64,000 nt of DNA. Origin: Parapristionchus giblindavisi. Its lineage: Eukaryota; Nematoda; Chromadorea; Rhabditida; Diplogasteridae. Position numbers and translations under genes: made by a program. The notes under the pieces were generated by a model, which did no database searches, was not told the origin of the DNA, and saw only the letters and a list, made by a program, of their open reading frames with translations. Location of the stretch: contig CALSFV010000325.1 of the NCBI GenBank assembly GCA_943737045.1, forward strand, positions 124,001-188,000, read 5' to 3'. This document shows positions 22,433-32,570 of this stretch, one piece after another; the first letter of the stretch is position 1, and each line of letters starts with the position of its first letter.

Positions 22433-22625
22433 TCTCTCCCTCTCCTTCTTCGATCTCTCCCTCTCCCTCTTGGATCTCTCCCTCTCCCTCTTGGATCTCT
22501 CCTTCTCCCTCTTGGATCTCTCCCTCTCCCTCTTGGATCTCTCCCTCTCCCTCTTGGTTCTCTCCCTCTCCCTCTTGGATCTCTCCCTCTCCCTCTATAT
22601 TTACTCCCCTCCCTCTCCCTCCCTC
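22433..22625 (+). repeat. Higher-order minisatellite of CTCCCT blocks
   Basis: A regular 24-base period: CTCTCCCTCTCCCTCTTGGAT repeated about seven times with small changes, i.e. pyrimidine hexamers separated by TTGGAT. This is the most regular of the pyrimidine tracts in the window. Confidence 0.8.
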
Positions 22626-23171
22626 CTATTGTTGATCAACTATGATCGGCTGTCTCTTAATTCCTACACAAAACTCGATGGCTAGACGGAATCACAATGA
22701 CTACGGTAGATCAAGGAATTATCGATTGATTTGGAAGAATTATTGATTTGTTCATAAGGAATAAGCAGAAATGAGCGATGAAAGATGATAGACACAAAAT
22801 CATTTATCAAATCAGTTCAGGTCCTTGCTTTTGGCAAACCCTCCATTGAGCAGTATTTACATGTACTTCGAAATGGAAATGAGGGGTTTCAAGAAAGGTT
22901 TTTAACTATGAAAAACTAATCGATATAAATAACGAACAAAAAAATATAGAGTAAATCCAGTATACAACCATCATTGTAGAGATTCAACAGTATCATTCAA
23001 TCATTGTCGATATACATTAATTTTCTTCTCTTAAAACGGCAGAAACAATATTTTCATAGTGAATAATAGAAGGATCTCTTTATGCGAATCATGAAACCCC
23101 AGTTCTTTTGAGACAGGCAAAAAGACATTAGTGGTTAACCACCCGAGACTACTGTTGATAAATGTTTATGA

Positions 23172-23284
23172 ATACACAATCCGAGCTGATTTTACTCTGA
23201 CCATTCGCCCTCTGGCAGACAATCAAAGCGAGACAGAATGGCCAGAGAGGATTGTTTTGAATTAGCTCTGGGTGTACCCTTAAA
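23172..23284. mobile_element. Fold-back MITE family 1, rearranged copy
   Basis: Has ATCCGAGCTGATTTTACTCT on the left and TTAGCTCTGGGTGTACCCTTAA on the right in family style, but the inner arms read CTCTGGCAGACAATC and GGCCAGAGAGGATTG, so the loop differs from the other copies. Confidence 0.55.
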
Positions 23285-23469
23285 TGAATGAATGAATAGT
23301 TCATTTTTGATGAAGAAGACGATAATACAGGTATTTATTCACTTTCAGTAATTCCAATAATGAAGATGAGAAAATGAAAATGATGGAAAAGTTCAACCAC
23401 ATCGTTTCAGAGTTTGAAAGCATCTGGGGCATATGGTCGCAGAGGTCAATTTGAATGGGAAGAGAAAAG

Positions 23470-24380
23470 AGGTAGAGGGAGAGGGAGAGGGAGAGGGAGA
23501 GAGAGAGAGACAGAGGGAGGATAGCTAGTAGAAGTTGGACTTATCCTCGGACCTTTCAAAAACACGGTGCCAGTGTCTGCGGCACATCTTATTCAGAAGC
23601 AGTCTTTATCTCTGTTCCCCTCCCTCTCCCTTTCTCTCCATATCCTTCTACCTCTGCCTCTCAACCTCCCTCTCCCTCTCCCCGAATAAAGTCCTCACTC
23701 ATTCTTACACTATTCCTTATCAAAAGATAGAGATAGAGAGTCACTCTCGGCTCTTCTATTCTAATCATTCCATACCAATCTATTTTGATAAATATCAACA
23801 CAACACGAATTTTAGTAAACATCGCACTACTACACCAACTCGATCGACACATATTGTATAATAACCTACAAAAGAGCGTGCTTTGGGTTGGAATCGAACC
23901 AGCGATGACATGTTGTTGATAGAAAAGAGTCGGTTTAAAAGCAAAGAGCGATGTAGAGTGCAAATGAGAGAGGAAAAAATAAATATAAGATTGAAGATGA
24001 AGATGAAGAAGAAAGTTAATCTTTAATGAAAGGAATAAGTGATCAGACGAACATGGGAAATATGGGATGAAGGGATAGGGAGAGGGATAGGGAGAGGGAG
24101 AGAGGGAGAGGGAGAGGGAGAGAGAGATAGAGGGAGAGGGAGAGAGGTGAGGGGAAACGGAAGAGAGGGAGAGAGAACCTTGGATTTTGTGAAAATTGGG
24201 GAGAAGCCAATGTGACGGAATAAACACTGTTGGTAGAAGGAGGGCGGGAGGAGGAGAGGGGGGGGAGAGGGAGAGGGAGGGGAGATGGGAATGGGGAGAG
24301 GGAGAGAGGAGAAAGAGGGAGAGGGAGAGAGGAAAGAGATGGAGAAAGAGGGAGAGGGAGAGAGGAAAGAGATGGAGAGT
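23470..24380. repeat. GGGAGA / CTCCCT hexamer arrays
   Basis: GA type at 23470-23522, CT type at 23619-23684, GA type at 24068-24178 and 24240-24380. The last contains a longer repeat, GAAAGAGATGGAGA, twice. Confidence 0.75.
23880..23965 (-). pseudogene. tRNA-like relic with intact B-box
   Basis: Minus strand GCTGGTTCGATTCCAAC (plus about 23889-23905) has a T-arm with B-box GGTTCGATTCC and is followed by CCAAAGC, which looks like an acceptor strand. Upstream, TTTTAAACCGACTC vaguely resembles a D-arm, but no convincing A-box or anticodon arm is present. Best read as a decayed tRNA or SINE head. Confidence 0.35.
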
Positions 24381-24853
24381 CTAGAGTCCTATAGGATTAG
24401 TAACAGCAGAAGGTTGACAATATAGCAGTTCAATGAATAATATAAACAATAATGTAATTGTGAATGAATCCACTCTATTTGTAGATTGTTGACTTTTCTC
24501 ATTGATTTTATGGAAAATTTCAAAAATTTAAGGAATTTTATCTCTATCAAAACTGTTTTTCAGTTCTGGAACTCGCTTTTGGACACACTTGTCCCTTCCG
24601 AAATACGATAAACAAAATATTCTGTATGTAACCTAATTTAGTGTGTATTCTTCTCTTGACTTCTCTTTATCACTTCTCCTTTCATATTCTCTATAGGCTG
24701 TGAACGGGAGAAGACTCCTTCAATCTAGTGTAAGTGCTCCTATGTTCCGTTCAAAAGTTGTCTAAAGAAAAACGAGAACTCTCCTCGTTTTGCACACTCC
24801 CTAGCGTATTTTTCGTTTCGTTTCTTTTCTTTTCGAATGCTCATTCTGTGATT

Positions 24854-24970
24854 AAAATGACAATCCGACACATCTTGAAACTCTCATCTCTGGTCACACT
24901 CTCTCGCTTTCTTTGTCGCGAGAGAGCATTGTCAAAGAGGAAAGTAAAATTAGCTTCGGGTGTGTTCTAA
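24854..24970. mobile_element. Fold-back MITE family 1 copy
   Basis: Contains CTTGAAACTCTCATCTCTGG, CTCTCTCGCTTTCTTTGTCG and CGAGAGAGCATTGTCAAAGA, ending TTAGCTTCGGGTGTGTTCTA. Confidence 0.65.
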
Positions 24971-26628
24971 CCCTGAGCATTCCTAACCCTCTCCCTGTTC
25001 TCTTCTTCACAAAAAGGCTGCATAGATATCTTCTTATTCTGGATATTTTGTTGAATGAGACAATCTAGCATCTCTTTCTTCTTCTTCTATATAGATGAGA
25101 ATCCCATTCCTCTGTTCCTTCTTCTCCTTCATATCCATTTGAATATGTCACTCACAGATTAATATCATCGATTATATTCATCTTTTTCTATTTCTATTTG
25201 TATTCTTATTATACGTAGAACACTTTAGCCTTTTGAACATTCATAGCGCGGAATAGCGCCGTGAGCGAGGGTTTTTCCTCAATGAATAAAGAGCCAAAAA
25301 TATGTTTTTTTATTGTTAGTAGCGATCGCTTAATTGTTTGGAGGGCTGCAATGCGGCATGATCACCAGAATTTTTAATATTTTTTGTTCAGTCTGAGAGT
25401 TGTGTTGTTGAGTTATGAAAAGTTCTTTTTGCAAACCTCGATTTTTTCAAAATTTTGAAATTTGAAATATTCTTGCACAAAAAGAAACGCGAGGTAAATT
25501 CACATTGTTATAATGGGGTGATAATTTTGATAATTGTGGAAAAAATATTTACACGCAACGAAAAATTTTGATGAAAATCGTTGTAGCCTCACAAACAGCT
25601 ATGAGATCGCCACAGGACACATAATTTTAACTCTTTATTCGTTGAGAAAAAGCTCTTCGTGTCAAACGGCGCTATGCTGCATGATGCATTTTGAAAAGGC
25701 TAATGTGTACACCACTGCATATAGTTATCACATGCTCACGGATGAACGATACAGCCGATAAATATATGGAATAATCATTAAAACAATTCTCGAGACAGAA
25801 AGTTAAATATTACAGATGGAGCAAGGTTCTGGGACATCTCATTTGAGCTAGTCGTCCTTCTCATAGCATCGATTAGTCACTTCATATACATGGAATGAGT
25901 GGATGGACAATTCATTGATTGGACGAGGAAGATTTTCAGTACTGTAACCGATGATAGTGAGAATGACTAAGACGACATATTCTTATGTTTAACTCATTCA
26001 ATTTCGATTCATTGTTATTAAGGATTTTTCAAAACTCTTCCTAGAAATTATTCAGATTCTTCAATAACATATTTTCTTATTAATTTAACCTCATTTTATG
26101 AGTCCCAATGATTATTTCTTGTCATATTTCTTCTGAAATCCACATAAAGAACTTATTAACAGTGTCATAACGATGAGTAATGCTGGAAGTGATCATTCTC
26201 TAAAATAAACAATTCTGCAAGAGGACAAAGTGACCATGCAAGACTACCGTAATCTCTGAGTGCAAAAAAGTGTTGCGAACGGAAAAGAGAAGTTTATTCT
26301 GATGAAAGGATGACGAACAGAAGTGATGAGAGATCAAGAGAAATGGGGAGAGTACAGAGAAAGAAAGGACTAGGAAACGAGAGACTATGTATAGATGAGA
26401 GAGTGCAGAGAAAGAGAGGTGATGAGAGATAAAGGGTTTGAAGAGAGATAGGAGGAGATAATAAACAGATGGGAGAGACATGAAAAAGGGGGCAATAATG
26501 CACTTTCAGCCACTGTTTCCTCCTCTTTCTTTGACATAAACAAAAGAGACTGATAGAAGGAACATTTTAGTGAGTGGAAATGAGAGGAGGAAAAGAGTAA
26601 TCTGAGAAGTTAAATGAGTCCTTTTAAA

Positions 26629-27205
26629 TGGAAGGAGAGGGAGAGGAGCTAGAGGGAGAGGGATAGGGAGAGGGGAGGGAGAGGACCTAGAGGAGAGGGA
26701 GAGGGAGAGGATCTAGAGGGAAAGAGACGGCTAAACCAGTGGTAGTTCAATCCGTTTCCGTTGTAAGGGATGGGCGCAAGACAGTGGCTGGGCTATACGG
26801 AAATTCGAAACGGAATTGTCAATGTCGTGGACGTTTAAAGGGACGAAATTGAAGATTTTCAACCATTTAAGTGATTCTTTGAGGAAAAGTGTTCATTCTA
26901 GTCTAGATTTGAAGTCTACTGTAGTCTGTCATTTTTTCTCTGAACGAGTATTTTCGAAATAATTCTTTGGTTATTATATTTGTTACGATTGAAAATTTTT
27001 GTCATTTTAGAAGGATCAAAGATTAATTAAAGAGTGTAAACAAAAACAAGGCCAATTGAGGACTGATTTTATTGACAGACAAAGCAATCGTGGATAAAGC
27101 AAAGTGGTAAGAGGATACTGATGGAGATGAACAAGAGGAAGGGATATCTTATTGTTAGATGGAGATGGAGAGGGAGAGGACGAAAGGGAGAGGGAGAAAG
27201 AAAAT
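26629..27205. repeat. GGGAGA hexamer arrays
   Basis: GA-type runs at 26629-26720 and 27160-27205; in the first they alternate with CTAGAG. Confidence 0.7.
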
Positions 27206-27314
27206 GTTTCGGGCATCATTATCATGCATATAACATTGTCGTTACGTCTCACTTGTTTATTTCAAATAAAGAACAAGACTAAAGATGAAGATAAATGAAC
27301 TATTGTGCATCGTT

Positions 27315-27403
27315 CATTTGCTTTATGTGCCTACGCCATAACCTATTCCGCCACGTCTCCGACGTTACGGCGGAGGTTGCGGCGTAGACATTTAAGGCAA
27401 ATG
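27315..27403. repeat. 89-bp GC-rich fold-back
   Basis: The left arm CATTTGCTTTATGTGCCTAC continues with GCC...CCGCCACGT; the right arm ends GGCGTAGACATTTAAGGCAA ATG. The element can fold almost completely, with a few mismatches and a very small loop near CTCCGAC. It stands out as GC-rich in AT-rich surroundings. Confidence 0.65.
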
Positions 27404-27532
27404 TAACGAAGCATTAACCAACACATTCAACTAATTGTAAAGAGAAAGAGTGTACGGTATAGAGGTATGTTACGTTCGCCATATTCACAGTTCCCTCACT
27501 GAAATCTTCACATTTAAAAGCCTAAATATGTA

Positions 27533-27556
27533 TAATTAAATTAAATTAAATTAAAT
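27533..27556. repeat. TAAAT pentamer microsatellite
   Basis: About five copies of TTAAA/TAAAT in tandem. No associated element was seen. Confidence 0.6.
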
Positions 27557-28265
27557 ATTTTGGAAAACATGCAAATGTACTCTGTTAGTAATATAAAGAT
27601 GGATTAGTAAAATAGGTATATGCAGTACCGCAATTTCGTCCACGTGTTATAGGCACCTGAATCAAAGCAAACTGTTTTAAGTCACCTCGTAGGCGGAAGG
27701 TTTTCTGTCCACCGAGCGGTACCTACGGTATTCACACGCCGTGATGCGTTGTGCACGCCAGGGTTGTACGGGAAATTCATTTCGGAATAACTTTTTCTGG
27801 TAAATAAAAGATAACGATTATCCGGAAACAAACGAACGACTGTGGAGATTAAAATCCCAAGGAATGTTTTTTTCTCGTTTGTTTAAGATAAGGACTGAAT
27901 AAGTTGATCATTATTAGCACACGAGTCAGAAATATGACTGGTCAGATAAAAATCTCTCAAAAAATCTTTAAGCAATGTTTTTAAATATATATTTTACATG
28001 TTAGAGCAAGTTTCTCCAATTTTCCGAATAAGACCGTCGAAAATATTTCCGCACAACCCTGGTTGACGAATCGAAATAACGGGATAATCAATTGTGCTCA
28101 ATCTCCTCATTCTACCGTAATCCATGTCATTCGTTGTAAGACCAAATGAGATCTACATCAATGTCACACTGAGGTAGATCTGATTGGAAAAGGGAACGGA
28201 AGGAACGAATTAGACAATCTGGAAATGATTAATTCAATTCTAGTTGAAGAAGATCTTGATCAGAA

Positions 28266-28598
28266 CCTCCCTCTCCCTCTGATCCTCTATCTCCCTCTCC
28301 CTTTTCCCCATATCTCTGCCTCTCCTTCCCCTCCTAAATCTCCCTTTTCCTCTCCCTCTCCCTCCTCAATATCTATCTCATGTATCATAATCTACTTCCC
28401 CTCTGCTGGCAGTGTCCGTGACCTCTCATATCACCTTACTCTTCGAAGATTGAAGCTTCTCCTTCTCCCTCTCTCCCTCTTCCTCTCTCTCTCTTCCTCT
28501 CTCCCTCTCCATCTCTCCATCTCCCTCCCTCCCTCTCCATCTCCCTCTCCCTCTACCTCCCTCTCTCTCCCTCTTCCTCTCCCTCTCTTCCTCTCCTC
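28266..28598. repeat. CTCCCT hexamer arrays
   Basis: CT-type runs at 28266-28368 and 28457-28598, the longest pyrimidine tract in the window. The 141-residue Leu/Pro/Ser open frame across it is a by-product. Confidence 0.75.
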
Positions 28599-28805
28599 TT
28601 ACCATGACATCGTTGTGCACTTTAGTGTCACTCATCATCATCATCAATAGAACATCAATGCCATCAGTCAAGTCTTCTGTTGCAATAGTTTCGAGAAGAA
28701 ATCAGATTCCATCATGTAGAGAGAGTGGGATAGTCATAATACTCTGGATGAATGATCGATTAAGTAGTTAGATGCTTGATTATAATAAATGCATTATCAC
28801 AAAAG

Positions 28806-29012
28806 TTTCATGCATACCAGTGAAGCAGATCGATTTCTCGCTCTCTTTCACTCTTCAGAGAAACGGTACATTGAAAACGATAGAGAAGCTTAATGAAAGA
28901 GCGCAGAAGGCTAAAGTGTGCAATGGTGCACCGTATCATTATTTTTGTTGGCAGTTTGCCAAGTTTTAAATGATCACTCCCTTTGTACTGGAGAAACGCT
29001 GTGACAATGCAT
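28806..29012 (+). mobile_element. MITE-like family 2 copy next to the array
   Basis: Contains GAAAGAGCGCAGAAGG, TTTTTGTTGGCAGTTTGCCA and GGAGAAACGCTGTGACAATG. It ends about 180 bp before the first array unit. Its left end is poorly defined. Confidence 0.55.
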
Positions 29013-29663
29013 TATGATTTCATTCACGACCGTATGAACTCTCTGATCTTTGACTTTTCAAACAGTTTAAAATAATTTCAATCAAAAACGCAATAATAAA
29101 ATGTGTAAGATATAGTTACCGTTGCCAATCGGCATACTTATTAGTATTGACATTTTTAAATCATACTGTACATTTTTCTTATTTTTAATATCACTAGCAG
29201 TGCTAGGGGGATCCATAAATTGTTTTACTTGCGAGCGTTTTATACTTTTAGCGCGGGAGGAGCATTTCGCTAGCGCGGAAGGGCGCTGCGCGCCCATCCG
29301 CCTCAATTACTCCCTTCCGTCTAGACTGCTCGAGTCGCTCAGTATCTTGTTTTCTGACTTATTAGACGATTTGTCGAAAAAATATATGAAAAATGACAAC
29401 ATAAAAGTATTTACTCTGAATTTTGTACGGCAAAATTACTTGGAAGAAGTTGGCGTAAGCTTTTGATTGTTTGGGGGGGACACCCCCCCCCCCAACCCCC
29501 CATTTTTTTATATTGCATAACACGAAACACATTTGTGGACTCGTTCATAAGCTTTCCGACATTTTGCGGATGTCTTAGGATCAATGTTTGTCTCAATATT
29601 ATCGAAAAATTTCGTTGAACTGAATGAATGTCGCTACAGATATCAATTGAAGCGAGGTTAGAG

Positions 29664-29784
29664 TTAAAGCCCCACCCCAAGCTAATTTGAAACTATCCGC
29701 TCTGGCAGTACTCTCTCACTTTCTTTGTCTACGAGAGAGTATTGCCAATGCGGAGGGTAAAATTAGCATGGGGTATTCCTTTAA
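29664..29784. mobile_element. Fold-back MITE family 1 inserted in array unit 1, with TTAA target duplication
   Basis: All other complete units read GAGTTAAGAGTC or a close variant at this place. Unit 1 has TTAA (29664-29667), a 113-bp element starting AGCCCCACCCCAAGCTAATT and ending GGGGTATTCCT, then a second TTAA (29781-29784). This is a filled site beside many empty sites, so the ends are exact: 113 bp plus a 4-bp TTAA duplication. The insertion is younger than the repeat unit. Confidence 0.85.
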
Positions 29785-29904
29785 GAGTCATGCATGACAT
29801 GTTTTCCAGCTCAGAATGACTCAAAATAACTTGTTTCGTCATTCTTAGCACAAAAAACTACCCTAGGACACATTCTCGAGACCAGTAAAAATCAGCAAAA
29901 GTTT

Positions 29905-29976
29905 TGGATCGAACCGGGGTTCGAACCCGCTCGGTGTTTTCAGAGTAGTACCTCTTTACCTCGACGCCATGGGTTC
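29905..29976 (-). promoter_or_regulatory. tRNA-like Pol III type-2 promoter (A-box and B-box), example from unit 1
   Basis: Minus strand: A-box-like TGGCGTCGAGG, then, 42 bases on, B-box GGTTCGAACC, then T-runs (TTTT, TTTTT) within about 25 bases that could end a Pol III transcript. The ten-base B-box core GGTTCGAACC (a palindrome) starts at 29918, 31541, 33171, 34803, 36450, 38080, 39714, 41339, 42951, 44582, 46215, 47848, 49473, 51086, 52694, 54308, 55913, 57545, 59178, 60803 and 62426: intact in all 21 complete units. The acceptor arms do not pair, so it is not a tRNA gene. Whether it is transcribed is unknown. Confidence 0.55.
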
Positions 29977-30750
29977 ATTTTATTTATGAATATAGTCATA
30001 TTATACACCAATCGACGCGTATAGAGTGGGGCTACAACTTTCTTTGCCATATAAAACACGTAAAACAATTTTAAAAATAAGTTTAACCAAGAAAACTGGC
30101 AAAATCGTGTTTTCGCACCTTTTCGGCGATTTTTCGCGGCACAAAGAGATCGTGCGGAGGTGAAGAGACATGGTTTTTCTATACCAGTTTTTCAAGCGCT
30201 ACAACATGAGCATAGTTAGGTTGAATAAAAAAGGTGCGAAATTTGAGTTTTTTGAAAAAGTTAAAAATCGGCCATTTTTTGCGACCGCTCAACTCGGCGA
30301 ATACGGCACCGAATGAGTTGGGTCCAAAAGCAAAAAGTTGCGACTCGACGAGTTGTACAATTTACTTTCAGGAGCCGGGACGCGAAAATTAAGTTGAATA
30401 GGTGAAAATTGCGAAAAACCTACTTCCCGGTTTTCTTCCCAGGCCTATCTCGTCATCACCAAGCCCGTTTCAGGGCACGACACTAGTGCCAAAAGATGCG
30501 CCGTAAAAAGTTGTTTAATATAAGTCTTAATCTCAAAAAGTTATAGAGCCGATTTCGAGCATTCATATTTGCCGATTTTGATTTTTGCGTTTTTTTGCCC
30601 TCCGCCAATTTTGACTGGAATTTCCGGAAAACCCGTGATTGGGAAAAATCAGCAAAAATACGATTTAGATTGCCCCAAGTCTTGTGATCATGTTCACACC
30701 CCAACTTGCAATTTTTGACCCATTTAGTATCAAGTTTAGCGCCAAAATGT

Positions 30751-30859
30751 GCAAAAAACCCGACATCCGTCGTTTCACCTAAAAGACGGCTCCGGATCGG
30801 CTCGGGACCAGTGCCATTCGATCCGGCGTGGTCGAAAACCCCAGTAGCCGGAATCTGGT
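30751..30859. other. GC-rich conserved island of the unit, example from unit 1
   Basis: About 110 bp, GC-rich in an AT-rich unit and the best conserved part between otherwise different units. It can form CCGGATCG facing CGATCCGG (19-nt loop) and, exclusive with it, TCCGGC facing GCCGGA; also CCGTC facing GACGG around GTTTCACCTAAAA. In other units the left part reads GAGCCGGCG, which can pair with CGGCTC instead. Both strands are open across it (plus: PKRRLRIGSGPVPFDPAWSK; minus: QIPATGVFDHAGSNGTGPEP), but neither frame starts or extends consistently. Confidence 0.6.
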
Positions 30860-30947
30860 ATAAAGCGCACAAGGTCTTGACAAAAGAAATTTCAAAAAAC
30901 CTATCGCAGTAAATCGGTCGAATTGCGATCTTTTATATAGGGGTTAA

Positions 30948-32570
30948 CTAGCAGTGCTAGGGGCAGAGCCAAAAATTGTTTTACTTCTGAGCGTTTCATT
31001 ATTATACTTGAAGCACGGGAGGAGCATTGCGCTAGCGCGGAAGGGTGCTGCGCACCCTTCCGTCTAGACTGCTCGAGTGGCCCAGTATGGACACTTTTCT
31101 CTTGTTTTCTGACTTATTAGACGATTTGTCGAAAAAATATATGAAAAACGACAACATAAAACTATTTGCTTTGAATTTTGAACGGCAAAAGTACTTGGAA
31201 GCAAGCTCGACCTTTTCATTGTTTGGGGGGACACCCCCCCCCCAACCCCCCATTTTCTATATTATATGATATGAAACTCATTCGTGGACTCGTTCATAAG
31301 TTTTCCGACATTTTTTGGATGTCTTAGGATCAATGTTTGTCTCAATATTATCGAAAAATTTCGTTGACCTAAATGAATGTCGCTACAGATATCAATTGAA
31401 TAGTTAAGAGTCGTGTATGACATGTTTTCCTGATCAGAATGACTCAAAACAACTTGTTTCATCATTCTTGGCACCAAGAATTACCCAAGAACACCTTCTT
31501 TCAGTCAGGAAAAATCAGCAAAAGTTTTGGATCGAACCGGGGTTCGAACCCGCTCGGGGTTTTCAGAGTAGTACCTCTTTACCTCGACACCATGGGTTCA
31601 TTTTGTTTCTGAGTATGGCCATATTATACACCAATCGACGCGTAAAGAGTCGCGCTACAACTTTCTTTGCCATATGAAACGCCTAAAACAATTTTAAAAA
31701 TAAGTTTAACCAAGAAAACTGGCAAAATCGTGTTTTCGCACCTTTTCGGCGATTTTTCGCGGTACAAAGAGGTCGTGCGGAGGTGAACAGACATAGTTTT
31801 TCTAAACCAGTTTTTCAAGCGCTACAACATGAGCATAGTTAGGTTGAATAAAAAAGGTGCGAAATTTGAGTTTTTTGAAAAAGTTAAAAATAGGCCATTT
31901 TTCGCGACCGCACAGCTCCGCGAATACTAAACCAAATGAGTTCGGTCCAAAAGCAAAAAGTTGCGCCTCATCGAGTTGTACAATTTACTTTCAGGAGCCG
32001 GGACGCGAAAATTAAGTTGAATAGGTGAAAATTGCGAAAAACCTACTTCCCGGTTTTCTTCCCAGGCCTATCTCGTCATCACCAAGCCCGTTTCAGGGCA
32101 CGACACTAGTGCCAAAAGATGCGCCGTAAAAAGTTGTTTAATATAAGTCTTAATCTCAAAAAGTTATAGAGCCGATTTCGAGCATTCATATTTGCCGATT
32201 TTGATTTTTGCGTTTTTTTGCCCTCCGCCAATTTTGACTGGAATTTCCGGAAAACCCGTGATTGGGAAAAATCAGCAAAAATACGATTTAGATTGCCCCA
32301 AGTCTTGTGATCATGTTCACACCCCAACTTGCAATTTTTGACCCATTTAGTATCAAGTTTAGCGCCAAAATGTGCAAAAAACCCGACATCCGTCGTTTCA
32401 CCTAAAAGACGGCTCCGGATCGGCTCGGGACCAGTGCCATTCGATCCGGCGTGGTCGAAAACCCCAGTAGCCGGAATCTGGTATAAAGCGCACAAGGTCT
32501 TGACAAAAGAAATTTCAAAAAACCTATCGCAGTAAATCGGTCGAATTGCGATCTTTTATATAGGGGTTAA
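30948..32570 (+). repeat. Array unit 2 (1,623 bp)
   Basis: Has the TG/CA-form stem-loop and lacks about a dozen bases near 31397 (GAATAGTTAAGAG for GAAGCGAGGTAAGAGTTAAGAG). The same small deletion occurs in unit 17. Confidence 0.9.

Larger units (their letters stand above)
19105..29193. other. Gene-poor stretch between dig-1 and the array
   Basis: Apart from the fold-back elements, hexamer arrays, tRNA-like relic and TAAAT repeat listed separately, I see no exon chain, rRNA or intact tRNA. Stretches without any recognised feature include 19546-20243, 22626-23171, 24971-26628 and 27557-28265. The upstream control region of dig-1 presumably lies near its right-hand end of transcription at 19066, but no element is recognisable. 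Confidence 0.5.
29194..30947 (+). repeat. Array unit 1 (1,754 bp), left edge of array
   Basis: Opens directly at the palindrome after unrelated AT-rich DNA, with no part of a preceding unit. Carries the MITE at 29664-29784 and a GC-form stem-loop. Its last about 590 bp match the end of unit 2 without a difference that I noticed. Confidence 0.9.

Noticed and set aside
23661..24227. 188-codon minus-strand open frame rich in Ser, Pro and Leu
   Set aside because: It is a translation of CTCCCT/GGGAGA tracts and AT-rich filler with no domain; it overlaps a tRNA-like relic and has no splice-supported extension.
25240..25700. Possible diverged array fragment (AGCGCGGAATAGCGCC)
   Set aside because: Only a short GC-rich word resembles the array's AGCGCGGAAGGGCGC; the flanks do not match.
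25534..25761. 75-codon plus-strand open frame with several Cys
   Set aside because: No recognisable domain, no signal peptide, no supported splice partners; likely chance.
28225..28671. Open frames on both strands (Leu/Pro/Ser and Arg/Glu/Gly rich)
   Set aside because: Both are low-complexity products of the hexamer array.
29905..29976. Functional tRNA gene in each array unit
   Set aside because: A-box and B-box are present but the acceptor and D arms do not pair and no anticodon arm is clear.
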